Positions 13,501 through 25,721 of a stretch of 64,000 nt of DNA are shown here, in pieces; within the stretch, counting starts at the first letter, position 1; every line of letters starts with the position of its first letter. This stretch comes from Bryum argenteum (Eukaryota > Streptophyta > Bryopsida > Bryales > Bryaceae). Where the stretch lies: positions 12,604,512 to 12,668,511 of the forward strand of contig CM073330.1 in NCBI GenBank assembly GCA_037043015.1, in the 5' to 3' direction. The position numbers were made by a program, and so were the translations under genes. Below the pieces are notes generated by a model. It did no database searches and was not told the origin of the DNA. It saw only the letters and a list, made by a program, of their open reading frames with translations.

Positions 13501-14042
13501 CATATTTAGCTAGCGTACCGGGGTGCTGGTTTTGTGGGGAGGCCTGACACCTCGCACCTGGCCTGCAGTGCCCCCTGCCACCTTTTCTGCCCCACTCCCC
13601 GCCCTTGCACTCACAAACCCATCTTCCACTTTCACGTCACTCATCAAGCTCCGCTCTGCCCTATTGGGGTTTGTCACCGAATCCACCTTCTAGATTCGCC
13701 ACTGCCTTATTCGGTAAGAATCACTTTGCCATTTCAAATTCCTATTTCTGATGCGGTGACACGAACCGAACGAGAGTTGGGTTGTGGGAAACGACCTAGT
13801 TTGAGTTCGGTTGTATCCATTTTGTCGAGAACGATCTAGGTTTGTGGAGAAGGACCTACTCTGAGTTGGGTTTCGTTGGAATTTGAGTTTAGGAGGGTGC
13901 AGGAATGCGAATAGTGGAGATTATTGCAGTGGGGCAACAACAGCAAAGCTCGTTAGTGGATCGTTTGTTACGAAGCTGATTCCAAATGCTCATCAGCGTC
14001 TTCTCCATCACCTCTCAAAGGGCCCCATAGGATTTTGCATGT

Positions 14043-15616
14043 ATGGGGTGCGTGTTCTCTCCTCTTCTCTCCTCACGAATAATCCACATTCTAGTCCCCA
14101 AAACACTCCTTCGCGCACATGAATCACCGGTTCTAGCAACAATAAGAATCACGATAAGATTGTGGACAGAGCTAAGATGATTAGTACTCTGTCCCTTTTG
14201 AAGTAGAAATGGGAAGAATGACAGTTGCTTATGAAAGTTTTGGGTTGATGATGATGAGTTCTTAGTTTTGAGAAACGCTAGCGTGATTAGGGTGTGCTTG
14301 GAGTGTTGCTTGTGGAAAGAGCAGAGCCGGGGTTGCTTGGGAGATGAGGATTGATAAGTCTGGTTCATTTTAGTATTGAAATGTGAGAGTTGGAGGTGTT
14401 GCTTATGAAAGAGCCGGGTGTGGTGGGAACGGGGTGGGGGATGGGGATGGTGTGCGGTTGCGTTTTGTAACAGAGCAGTGCTTGCTTAGGAGCTTGTGCC
14501 AAGCCGCCGCCTCCGACGCCGAGTGACAGGACAGGCGGTCAGCGCCGCCCGCGGAGCGCGTCCAACAAGCGGCGAGTGCGCGTGCGCGGCCACACTGCCA
14601 AGCCTCCGCGTGACTGGTGGACTACCAGCTCGAATGAGCTGGAGAATCACAGCACGCTGAGTCCTCGCTCCTTTCAAAACTTCCCTTCCTTGCCCGGCTC
14701 CGGCACCGGCACCACCATGTCCGCCAACAACACCAACGCTTACTCTAACCAAGGTACTCATCGCTTCCTTAACCTTCCCCGTCCTTCTTACAACTCCATC
14801 GACCTCGTTCTCGTCTCGAGGAATCATCCCTTGCTCCTTTTTAGGGTATTGACTTTGTACAGCAGATTTGAGACTCCTAGAACGGTTGCGTGTGTTTTGA
14901 GATGTTGGTTCTGTTGCAGCCATTTCATCGCTATGAATCCTTATCATTGATCTCCAACTAGTTGTTTCGAGAGTAAACATTCTCTCTTGTCCTGAATCGA
15001 GCTATGCTTTGCTGCCTTCATGGTTTCGAATGGCACTTTGAGGTGTCTTGGTATCCTAGTTAGGGTATTTGATGTTTTGGATTCGAGACCCTTAGGAGGG
15101 TTGCATGTTTGTGAGGTTTTAACTTGCTTGAGACTCTTCGTTACGGACTAAAACTAGCTTAAGAACGTGTTGTTGTTTTTGGGAGTATTTAGATGTGGAT
15201 TTGAGTCGAGCTTTAGTAGAGAGAAATCATTCACTACTTTCTCTCCATAATGATTTCGGAGGTTTTGATGTTTTCGGTGTGTGCTTGCAGCTCTGGCGCT
15301 GTGGAACGAGCAACGATGTGCATGGGTGGGGACTCAACCCCGGCCACCGCCACCGCGAGAACCGCGAGAGCCTGCCATCAGTTGGAATACCACTTACGAA
15401 GATCTCCTTGCTACCAGTAGACCATTTGTGCAGCCCATCCCCTTATCTGTAAGCCGACTTCAATGCATCTCAAAACTACTCTACTGGATACGTAATGAAT
15501 TCATAGTAAAGTTCCGAATTTAGGCTTTTGACTGTGTGATGAATCTAATTCGGTGTGATTTGCAGGAGATGGTGGACTTCCTGGTCGATGTCTGGGAGCA
15601 GGAGGGCCTGTACTAA
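14043..15616 (+). CDS. DUF4050 / Gag1-like clamp domain protein with lipidated N-terminus
   Basis: Plant family of unknown molecular role. Exons: 14043-14047 (only ATGGG), 14479-14753, 15291-15448, 15566-15616, giving 162 aa. The 5-nt coding exon joins at 14479 to give MGACLGACAKPPPP. This matches the usual start of plant members (MGGCLGC-type) and predicts N-myristoylation at Gly2 with palmitoylation at nearby Cys. The middle keeps RDWWTTSSNELENHSTLSPR. The C-terminal domain is ALALWNEQRCAWVGTQ, EPAISWNTTYEDLLATSRPF, VQPIPLSEMVDFLVDVWEQ and EGLY. The later exons are secure; the first exon is inferred from phase and family N-terminus. An alternative start at 14717 (MSANNTNAYSNQ) would lose the conserved N-terminal half. 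It converges on the RPL13 gene, with about 515 bp between stops. Confidence 0.85.
14833..15125. repeat. Internal duplication in DUF4050 intron
   Basis: 14833-14905 and 15055-15125 are related: both read 'tagggtatt...tttgagactcctagaacggttgc' or a close variant ('tagggtattt...attcgagaccc', then 'aggagggttgc'), followed by 'tgtttgtgaggttt'-like sequence. The spacing is about 220 bp and the copies are diverged. This is a duplicated segment inside the intron after codon 93. Confidence 0.55.
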
Positions 15617-16131
15617 ACAACGAAGAGAATCCTTAGGAGGATTGTCATGTTATTCTTAGGATTGCGTTGTCTTTTGGGAACATTCGATATTATTCATTAC
15701 GTATTTATTGGAATCTTTCTTTTTCGACGTATTTGGATTCCGTCTTTATGAGCTTTTCTCTTTAGTAATAATGCTGCACATATCGTTTCCTGAAAAGAGC
15801 GGACGCGTGCACCATGGAGTGATTGAAAGAATCTCAAATGATTATGATTCTATTATTGGAACGATTATGTTCCCACTTCTCCAGGCAGAGTTGCTGTTGT
15901 GGAACAAAATGTAGTTCTAACCTTCTACTCCATTCATTGCTTGTCGACGTAAATAAAAATAAAATTGTAGCATAATGATGATAATGTTACAAAACGGAAA
16001 CTGCTGTTTAAATTCAAAAGAAGTCGGCCAGATACCATGCATCGGGAACTCTAAATATGGAATTTCGATAACAAAAATTTGTGTTTGCATAGATGATGGG
16101 AAACTGGGGTACACAATTATGTCCTAAACAT

Positions 16132-17966
16132 TTACTGGACCATGTTGATCCTCTTGTCAACGATAGGCAAATCCGCTGGTTGTTGAGCAGTATGAGGATG
16201 TTCATCTCCCTTGTAAACCTTCAGATGCGTAAACAGCCTCCTCCCCAACTGTTCCAAATACCACACAATTAGGGTTCTTAGTCTATTCAAGTAACTCAAA
16301 CTTGTTGAAAAGAGCGTCCAACTCTCGTGTATTAAGTTCGCCAGGAAGGCCGAAGAGAAAGGAAGCCCAGAAAGGAACATGGTGCACTTACCCGGCCCTT
16401 GGGAAGCATGCCGCGCACAGCTTGTTCAACAATGCGCTCTGGAATTCGTCTTTGCAAGTTGTCGAAGGTCTCCTCGGTCATACCTCCGGGCCTGCCCGAA
16501 TGCCTTCTGTAGATCTTCTGCTCCCTCTTCTTCCCTGTCACTGCAACCTTCTCTGCATTAATCTGATAAAAGACCACATGTAAGAACTCGAGCATCCACC
16601 AAATCCTGTAATCGAAATCTGTGATTAGAGAGAGGTGATGGGCTTTAGTGACGAACCACAACGACGTAGGCGCCCATGTCGGTGGACGGAGTGAATGAAG
16701 GAACGTTCTTTCCTCGGATGTGAATGGCGATGGTGGAAGCTAAGCGACCCAAGCGCTTGTCTGCTGCGTCCACAATGTACCACTTCTTCTCCACATTCTT
16801 GTGGTCGTCGGCTTTGGGGTAGTACGTCTTGTTCCACACATCCTGCCACGACACATACATACATTTTTAAGCTCTCGCAACATTTGACAGGGGCAGACTT
16901 TCTCCATACCGACAAAAAACATCTCCACATTTGATTTCGTCTATTGGATGTTCCACAAGTTAAGAAATGCAAGCAACTGTACTACCTGTATTGATATGGT
17001 GAGACTGGTGTAACATTCCTCGTGACATTTCTTGTAAGATTCATAAACCCTGGTCGAGATCTTACAGTTTTAGATAGTAGTTTATAAAATTGATGGACCC
17101 AAATCGTTTCACTTTCTGAGATGCCATTCAAAACGGCCTCACGCTTTTGCTTCTTGACCATGAAATTGTCGTAAAGACGATCGATTACTCGGGCCACTTC
17201 AGGAATTTGAAACCACCAGGGCTTCTGTTAGAGCTTCCTCGCTACTCATTCCGAATTACTATTGTGCATAATCTTCAAAGTCCAGAATTCGACAGGCTAA
17301 CGAAAACCTAATATGGGCGAACTAGCTTCAATTCCCGAACCCGGAATCACTTTCGAGAAGCAGAATTCTCTTTCGTAAATAAGCGAGCATGAGAAAAAGA
17401 ATGCTCTCATCTAGACCTGAAGAAAACAGAAGCTCAAATGGATTCTTGTCTGACGAAACAACGCTCCCATTCATAGTAAACTTGACCTAAGGGAATACGA
17501 ATCAGGTTCATTGCTGTATGCAGAAGTGATTCATCAGATGAATTTCTCTCATCTTGACCGTACCAGAAGAATAAATGCGACCAATTGACCTACAGTGAAC
17601 AAAAAGCTCAAGTGGCTGCTAATCATGATTTTTGACCTAAACTCAACAAAAAGATGGAGTGATTCTTAGCATTAAGAAGCAACGCAACAGAGATTGGCAA
17701 CGGGAGAGACTCACGGGGCCCATTTTCTCAATGCCTTCGTACATCCAGCGGTGCTCAGCAGGAATGAAGCCGCCCTTCGCCTGCACGGTCACATTTCGTC
17801 GTTGCAGGAGTGGGCCAACAGCGACGCGTTTCCGGAGCGACAGCAGCGAGTGGGAGGCCGTGAAGGAGGAAGTAAGGCCGGACTTGGAACTGGAGGTGGT
17901 GCTGCTGGAGACTGAGAGGGAAGCGAATTGGGCCGCCATTGCGGTAGATGCTGCTGCCATGGCCAT
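16132..17966 (-). CDS. RPL13: Plastid 50S ribosomal protein L13 (uL13c)
   Basis: Nuclear-encoded component of the large subunit of the chloroplast ribosome. Exons: 17966-17715, 16842-16657, 16562-16392, 16248-16132. All introns are phase 0, giving 241 aa. The start at 17966 ([13 protein letters not shown]) opens a Ser/Thr/Ala-rich transit peptide of about 50-60 residues, ending near NVTVQAKGG. The mature part carries the L13 blocks [109 protein letters not shown] and [20 protein letters not shown]. All expected regions are present with no interruption, so the gene looks functional. Intron 1 (about 870 bp) holds only spurious ORFs. Confidence 0.97.
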
Positions 17967-18179
17967 TCGATTCAAACTCCTGCAATGCCCGCAATGCTGA
18001 AAGAAGCTTGAATGAATTTGTGAAGGGTACAGGACGAGAAGAGCGAGGCCAAAGGGGGTGGAGCCTCCTGCCTCTGTTCTCCTCTGGTGCTTGTGTGTGG
18101 GTGGATAAGGTGATGCATACCAGGTCTTGAATGAGGTGACTTTTTCAGGTCTTGGGATCTTGGGATCTGATATCACGAC

Positions 18180-19083
18180 GGATGTTTTTCGTCCTCAAGG
18201 CGCGGAATTCTTCGTCCGAGTTCTTGACACTTCGTTCGTTCGAGTTCTTGACGCTTCGTCCAAATAACTTGGTCTTCGTGGGAGGAGAAGTGCACGTCCC
18301 ATGACATGATAACGGGGGGACCGCACATGAGGTTGGGTTTGGGTTGAATTTTCCAACTAGTTAAATGGCCGATTTGCACTATGGTGGAGAAGTCACGAGT
18401 CAAGAAATCAAGAAAGTAATTTCAAATGCGATTGGTTGAAAATGAAATTCTTGACAAATGAGTGGCCTTCTTTACGGAGTGGCCTTCTCTACGGTAGTGT
18501 AATCCGACCCTGAGTAAATTTGACCCAACTTTTTGTAGTCCACTAATTGTTTATTTGACTTGTGTTAACTTTAAATTGTATCTAGATTAAGATTTGAACT
18601 GTAGTTTCCAATTAAGCTAATCAAAGCCAATTTCATAGTTAAGCTTATTTGAGCAAATGTGACACCCTTATTTTCGTGCAGCCAACATTTGAATGAAATT
18701 CCTACCCAAACTCCTCAGTTTTTCAACCCAACCCTCTCTACAACCTTCCTCTTTCAAATGGTTGTTCATCAAAAAGATTGTGTGGTTAATTTCTCTTACC
18801 GAGATTATGCATTTAAATTATCTTGTAAAGGTTCTGAATAGCGTGTTTAGAATTTTATGCTAAAGTTGTGTATCTAGAATTAATTGTCAAAGGTTGTGCA
18901 TTTGAATCTTCAAACCTAGGTTGTGTATACAATATCATATTACCATGGTTTTTACAACAATAGTCCCCCCTATTATTATGGGAGTTTTACAACCTCAATG
19001 TGTACGTATAGGCGGTTGTATAAGCCCACTTTCATATTCATTTTGCATTAGTATGATTTTTAGGAAGTGTAAATTGTTAGAGC

Positions 19084-19085
<2 letters not shown>
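18180..19085. other. Intergenic upstream of RPL13, with a short duplication
   Basis: This is the promoter side of RPL13. Near 18205-18262 the phrase 'cgttcgagttcttgac.cttcgt' occurs two to three times in tandem, a roughly 27 bp imperfect repeat. The rest is AT-rich, and I see no gene or RNA. Confidence 0.45.
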
Positions 19086-19087
<2 letters not shown>

Positions 19088-19174
<87 letters not shown>

Positions 19175-19176
19175 TA
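19088..19176. repeat. (TA)n then (TTTA)n microsatellite
   Basis: About 27 TA units run directly into about eight TTTA units. A simple sequence repeat, probably hypervariable. Confidence 0.95.
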
Positions 19177-20054
19177 TTTATTGAAACTTGTCATGAATGA
19201 GATGTTTATAGTATAAAGTTTCATTTGAAAATAAACACGAGATTCAGTCTTATGGCTAAAATCAGAAAAATATAGTTATCTTTAGATCAAAAAATTCAAT
19301 AATATAAAACTTCAGGTATTTTGGATAAATGTTAGATAGTTATTTATTAAATTAAATTAGCATTTATGTATGTATAGCTATTTCATTATCGTGACGGCTT
19401 GACATGAAATGAAACAAAAATATCTCAAAATTCTAATACTTTACACTATTAATATTCTTGCAAACACTTTTCATTGCAATCATGCTCAAAATAAATTGTT
19501 ATATGAAACTATAATGAAAAAGTATTCTTTCTATTGATAATGATATCTTCGAGAATTCGAAAACACTGTAATATCAACATTTTTTTAAATTCAAAGTGGT
19601 TGGTAATATTACTTTAAGGATTCTTAATATAATCATCATTGTCTTCCATATGTTTTTGTCTTCTTTTCGTAAAACATCTGGCGACCATTTTTTAAAAAAT
19701 TGTTTAACAGTATGTTCTACCACACGCATTCCATGGAAATGACTAAAAATTATTATACTATACGTGAGTACAATGTAAGTACTAACACAATGAGAAAAAT
19801 AATTGATATCAGAGAAATGACGTCTATAACCTCCTTTTTCTCAACATTCAAGCAAAATAAAATAAAGAGGAGAGCAAGAAGATGAATCAAGATATGAAGA
19901 GAGGGATTGATCTACGTAGGCTTAGAAACAAGCTCTTAAATTCAGTACTTTTGGGGCAGCTTCCTCATTCCTTCATTGAATAATTAAATAATTTCAAATT
20001 AAAATCCCCAATAGTAAAAAAAAAGTTTTTTTAAAATTCATCTTTTTGAGGATA

Positions 20055-20485
20055 CCGTAGTAGGAAGGCAGGGTTGGCAAAAAATAATTCCCAAAAAAAT
20101 TGTCGAAAAATAAAATAAATTAATGGAGTAATTTGTCGAAGTTAACAAAATTTAATTCAATGAAAAGCCGAAAAAGAAAAAAAAAAAATCTACAAGTCGG
20201 AATCTTCAAAATTACAGCTGTAGAAGAAGCCCTTATTATGCGTTGACAAAAATAATGCACAACTCATCACCTCCTCAAAATCAGCGAAAATCGATGAAAA
20301 TAGAGCATTCAATGAATAGTATAAACAAAAATCAAACAAAACAGTTAGTTAGCCGCCGGAAAAAATTAATGATGGCTATGAATAGCTGATTTTTTAATAA
20401 TTGTTTTTGAGTTTGCCGACCCCTACTTTTTGAACTTTAATTAATTATTCGGCACAAAAGTGCCGACCCTGCCTTCTTACTACGG
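20055..20485. mobile_element. MITE with about 27-bp TIRs and TA target site
   Basis: The left end reads CCGTAGTAGGAAGGCAGGGT then TGGCA. The right end, on the other strand, reads CCGTAGTAAGAAGGCAGGGT then CGGCA. The two arms therefore match at about 25 of 27 positions. Both ends are bordered by TA (20053-20054 and 20486-20487), consistent with a TA target duplication. The 431-bp interior is AT-rich without coding capacity. Superfamily is not certain: the TA site fits Tc1/mariner-type elements, but the terminus is not a standard Stowaway sequence. Confidence 0.8.
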
Positions 20486-21820
20486 TATAACTATATATAC
20501 GTCTTTCATCCACATTTTCTAAAGTTTTATTCAATGCGTATCATATCATCATCATGTTTGGAAAGTCGCGACTACCTTTTCATTTACCCTAAACGTATAC
20601 TAGTTTTTGCTGAATCAATCTTATTTTTATTTATTCTTTTCAAAAGTCTTTACTTGTTTACAAGTGGTAGTTTGTCAAGGTGTTTCCGAGAGCTTTGGAA
20701 AAAAATACTCAACTTTATAAAAACTTGTTAGTTTTAGTGTCTTGGTATTGCATATTTGCATAATTGACATCATCCCTAAACAACATCTTTTGAGCACTAT
20801 ATTCAATATTATAGACTACGAGAAATTACAACATAAAATTGTGACTTTGCACAGCTGCACGTGAAGATGAAGGTAGAGTAGTCTATGAAAAAAGAATTTT
20901 AAAAGCGTTCACTGAGTATGCCCAATATACACATGCTTATGCACATGTTAGGTGGGCAATAGCTCTATTGGACGATGACTCCGCTGAAGTGGAGCACGAC
21001 GACGGTCATATAGAAACAACGAACCTGCAGAAGCAGGGCGAAGCGACGACCAAGAGAGAGATCCGCTAAGAGCAATTCAGACGAGGGCTTCATGTGGTTA
21101 GTGTGTTGTGCAAACAACTAGTTTGACTAGTGCATGCAAAGGATTCGTGAAGAATTAATTTGATCAATGTTACCTTGCGCTCTATGAAAAATGTTTCTTA
21201 TTTAGTATGCAAGCTCGTGAGGAACTATCTACTGAACTTAATGAGATACGGTGATTCTTTTTATATATTCGTTTTCCGGTTCATGCGTCGGATTTCAAGA
21301 TATTTTTTCATGCATCTAAATTAATTACATGATTTTCCGACAAATTGATACCGTAATTTCTTAAAAACTCGATATTATTATTTGCAATTATTTTTTGCTG
21401 AAAATGAGATTTTTTGCAAAAATATAGTATTGCTCTCTTATTTTATTATTGTTCAATTAGCACTTTTTGTAAATGTAATATTAACAAGAAATATCATTTA
21501 GAGTCAATTGAACAGAATTTAAATTAATTGAATTATAAATACAATTTGCATCTTAGAGGGTAGTTGTTGCAAGTCCTTCAGTAACACTTCGGCACTAATT
21601 TAAGCGTTAAATTAAAACTACAAGTTAAAACTGTAATGTTTGTGAATGTTGCGACTATTCATTGGTAACCGCCTCAATTATTTTAACCAACCTGTGATTT
21701 TCTTGACAAATCAGGTGTCTCTTACTTGCATGTGAACAAGCCTTACTGCTAAATTAGAACAGCCCGGTCCGGCCTAAACATGAGGTTATGCTCTAAGGGT
21801 GATTTTTTTGGTGCCTAAAG

Positions 21821-22785
21821 TTGATGTCAAAAGGTAATTTGGCTAAAGAGACTGATTTGGATAAGGAGCTTGGAGATTTCAAGGAAGTTGCAGCTCCAAC
21901 TTTGTGCATTGAAACTATGGCTTGTAGATTTAATTTCTTACTTGTCAATGATAGATTTACCTCCAGTGCTCTGAAAATGATGACTGAGCTTGATACATTT
22001 TTGGAGGCTAAGGAATGTTCGAATAATAGTGATGAAATGAAGAGGGTGGATTATGATGGAAAAATTGTAACCTTTGAATATTGATATGCTTATAATGAGA
22101 TTGAAAGGTAAGTATCAAAAGCCTTCTGATTTAGAATGTACATTTATTTGTACAAATGTCATTTCTCATGAATATCTTTACTATTACAATTTTTCATAAA
22201 TTGAACTAATATTTGTGTGTGATTTTTATGGGTTTCGACATAATTTCGAAGGCTGCTACTATCGTGCACATCAGTTGACAAATCTGATTTGTGATAATTT
22301 GAAGATCCGATTTCTAAATATTTTTGAACATTTGGAGAATGTATTGAAAGAAGAAGGCATCACTACCGATGATAACATCCGTCTTGGTAATACACCGTTC
22401 ACAACTATGAGTATTACCAAGAATTACCATTGTAACATCCATACAGATACAAATGATGTATTGTATGAGTTTTTTATTTTGGTTTGGTCATAATAGTATT
22501 ATGCAATTTTTTATGTTTTATTTTTTAACAAATGAAATTTTCTATGAACTTTTAATTATTGGTTTTGGTATTTTTATAAAATGAATTGTGTTTTTTACAT
22601 AGACAAAGGATGAGTATGAGAACGAGGTGAAGTTTTACTTGCTAGGAGTAAAATTGTTTACTATCTCACTTATTGGTGATGTCAAGTTGCACAAATCAAA
22701 TGAACTGTGGCATTATATTATGATAGTCGGTGACACATGGCAGTTTTGTATTGCCTTGTATCAAAAATCATCATATCTTGGATGA
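21821..22785 (+). pseudogene. Probable decayed Tet/JBP-like 2OG-Fe(II) dioxygenase
   Basis: Three coding blocks lie in order: 21821-22107, 22215-22481 and 22603-22785 (ending in TGA). The second holds SITKNYHCNIHTDTND, an HxD metal-binding motif in the 'N..x.HxDxxD' context of Tet/JBP-type double-stranded beta-helix oxygenases (His codon at 22440). The third, joined in phase 0 by a GT-AG intron, holds VKFYLLGVKLFTISLIGDVK, NELWHYI (candidate distal metal His at 22711) and WQFCIALYQKSSY, in the order that fold predicts. The first block (LGDFKEVAAPTLCIETMACR and on) has an in-frame TGA at 22082-22084, and no good acceptor precedes the second block, so I call the locus broken. Such genes are often amplified with transposons. 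The family call rests on motif order only. Confidence 0.42.
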
Positions 22786-22789
22786 TATT

Positions 22790-25330
22790 CTATACTAAAA
22801 GGTAAAATCCAGGACAATATTGTAGACAAGCTGGTGCTTCCATGGCTTGATAGTTGTGACATTTAGGACTAGAAGTATTGTTTTTAGCGAGGTTTTTTCA
22901 CAATTTCTGGACATATAAGTAATGGAATAAAACCACTTTTATATTACTAGGCCTATCAAAATCATTAATATTTTGACATTGTTTTCTAATCTGTTGGATA
23001 TTATGAATTAAATTATGTTATAATCTTCACTTTCATCGTAACAGTTTCAAGCAAGTCCTAATTTAAGTTCAAACAAATTAATCATAGGATCCTACTTCAA
23101 TTATAAATCTCTTTTTAGGTTTGAAAGTGTTTTAGATATATACTTGAACGGTTGTTTCGATTCTGAGTTGGTATATAACTCATCAAATAGCAAATTAATT
23201 TAATAACAAACTATATCAAATAGTAATATTTGGGTAATTTTTATAAATAGTTGATAGCGGATAAAATCATGAGAAACTATATATTTCTGAAATTGATTAT
23301 GAAAATTTAAGGTTCAATTTGCACACATGATTTTAGATCAAGAACTCCTAAATCGACTTGAATAAGCCGCAAACTAGTGTAATAGTCTTTCAATCTATAT
23401 ATACCTTATTTTCCTATAATACTAATGTAAACTAATGTACTAATGTAAAATAAGATTGTGTTATTTTCTTAATAGAGCAGGTAAACGGCCGTCTTAGTCT
23501 TAGATTTCTCATGCTCCAATTACGTAGTCAAGGGCGTACTTTTCTATGATATAATAATATGTACTATAGAGATATTCTCTTAAGCTATGCCGATTGAGGA
23601 TTCTACTGAAAATTGAATAGGAAAAATTATTGCTTAGTTCCTGATTTTTTAATCGTTCAAAGAGCTGCACAGGTGTTAACTTCTCTCGACTCGTATGTTA
23701 CCTACTTCGTAGTCTAAGTGGAAGTCCGAAGCAAGACATGGTGCTTTTTGAGCATAGGTAGCATCCTGAATGAATATATGTGGTTTACAAAGAGTGGTTT
23801 GAGTATTGTCTTTAGGCGGGTAGAATACTTGCAGCCACGTTGTCGGGTAGAGAGAATTAGCCTTAGGAAAACTCTGGGTTTCTAGCTGCACCTAAGTCAG
23901 TGGAGAAATAGGAGAAATAATTAAACTATGTTAAAAGAGTTATCTTAAAGAATACATAATCATTCATAGATATAAGTTAAAAGATTAGTTTAGAAGTCAT
24001 AAGTAAAAATCTAATTCACATTAGGTTAACATAATTAATTAGAAGTAATTAAACAAGGATGAGTTAAACTAAATACGATTAATTAAAATTTGTAAACTTA
24101 ATTAGTCTCTAACCTTAATTAAGTTAATTAAACAAAGTTGAAGTTGATTAATTAAAATGAGTATTAAACAAACATGATTAAGGTAATTATTTCTAATTAC
24201 CTCTAATTCCTTAAGGTCCTTACCCTTAAATACCCTGCCCCTTTTATACCCTCTTCTATAAGACCCTTATCCTGAATATACCCTTGGTATACCCTTTGTT
24301 AGTTTAAGTAAACTCTAACCGTGGTTTTCCTCTTACTTTGGTTAATCACTACACCTTCATACGAAATTAGAATCAAGCAAGCAATATATTGATAGAAAGT
24401 CACTAAAACATACCACAAGCATACCAAATCTCAAGTCTTGAAGGTTATCACACAAAACTCTATGGACAGTAGAAGTTAGGCGATCAAATTTTCAAGGCAG
24501 CAAACCTTTCTTCACTAAAAAAAATTTCAACTACACTCAAAAGCTCCAAAGTTAGTGCGTGATAGCTCCATAGAAAGCTAACAAGTTATATTACAAACCC
24601 TTTGAATCTCAATCTCAGAAAGATCACACAAAAGTTATGAGGTCAAATCGAAAACGGTCATCTCAAAACCGCTCCCATGTTAAGAGAGGAAGAAACCCTC
24701 TCTACTTCAAATCGGCACCACGGCCTCATACTATCTTCAAATTACACACTTAATAGCTTTTTACAAACACAACCTCAAGATGCACAAACCCTCCAAATAT
24801 CACACTTAGAAACGGTTTTTACAAAAGGTAGTGACTCCTCGAAGTCACGGTAATCAAAAATACATGGCAGCAGACCTTTTTGTACTCAAAAAGGTGTTGC
24901 TCCTTCACTACAACTCATCTCACCACGCTTGATAGGTTTTCACAAAGCTCATGACAACATCTACAACATACTCAAAGCTCATCTCCAAGCTCCAAAAACA
25001 CAATGCCCACCACTCTCTCAAAATCCGCACACTACACTAAGGGTAGGAAGAAGAAGAAGGGGACCACCTAGGCCCCATGCCATGCCCATATGGCATCTCC
25101 TATACCATTGGGCTTGCATCGTCAACCTCATCTACTCCCTTATCAACTTCTATTACTCTTATACAACTATTCTATCACTTGATTTTACATTCTACCTACC
25201 CAGTTATCAATCCAAAGATTGGATTTTGACTGAGAGTAATAATAATCACTAACATTCTATTAAAACCAACAACAAATAACTCCATCTAATAAAAACTCAC
25301 TCCATCAAGTCATTTAAGACTTAAAGGTAT
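22790..25330. other. AT-rich repeat-type DNA, no gene seen
   Basis: No ORF I recognise. Around 23900-24190 there are many TTAATTA-rich phrases. Around 24205-24310 'taccct'-like phrases recur about eight times in 100 bp. Around 24500-24960 there is loosely repetitive 'ctccaaa / cacaaa / ctcaaa' sequence. It may be degraded element sequence next to the integrase fossil, but I cannot delimit it. Confidence 0.35.
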
Positions 25331-25336
25331 CCCGAT

Positions 25337-25552
25337 GGCGTAATAAATCTGTCGCGGCTTCAAATATAATCGCCAAGTCGCGGACTTGGTTGGTTGGCTT
25401 GATAAGTCGATGCCGCATTCTGTCGGTCCGGGTTCGAATCCCGTTGAACTCGTTGAGCGACATTATCGGCTCGCGACTTGGCTCTGCTAGCAAAACCAAA
25501 CGGCAGGAAATAATGCCACCAACCGGCGCTCCTACCTCCAGACTGTGACAAG
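25337..25552 (+). mobile_element. tRNA-derived SINE copy 1
   Basis: An RNA polymerase III B-box (GGTTCGAATCC, 25431-25441) lies about 40 bp after an A-box-like TGGCTTGATAAGTCGATG. The segment from CGCCAAGTCGCGGACTTGGT (25371) onward aligns with the reverse complement of 27385-27565. Shared blocks are the CGCCAAG...ACTTGGTKGGTTGG head, the CGGTCCGGGTTCGAATCCCG core, a GCGRCTTGG block and a CTACCT...TGTGACAAG tail. No cloverleaf forms, so it is not a tRNA gene. Confidence 0.65.
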
Positions 25553-25721
25553 ATGCAGTGCCTACAAGATACATGTCTGTCACGAAGAATTTATTATCCA
25601 TTCTTCTAAGCCTACTGTGGTTCTCACCACAAAACATATTTTTAATCTAATAATACACTCATTTATTTACCACGTATCAGGTACATGGAAAACTATGAGG
25701 TTATTAACATATATTAGTTTT

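Noticed and set aside
16982-17197. 71-aa minus-strand ORF in RPL13 intron 1
   Set aside because: It has no family motif and lies wholly within a well-supported intron.
25425-25445. tRNA gene suggested by GGTTCGAATCC
   Set aside because: No acceptor stem or anticodon arm can be formed, and the similarity to the copy at 27.4 kb extends well beyond tRNA length, so I call it a SINE.
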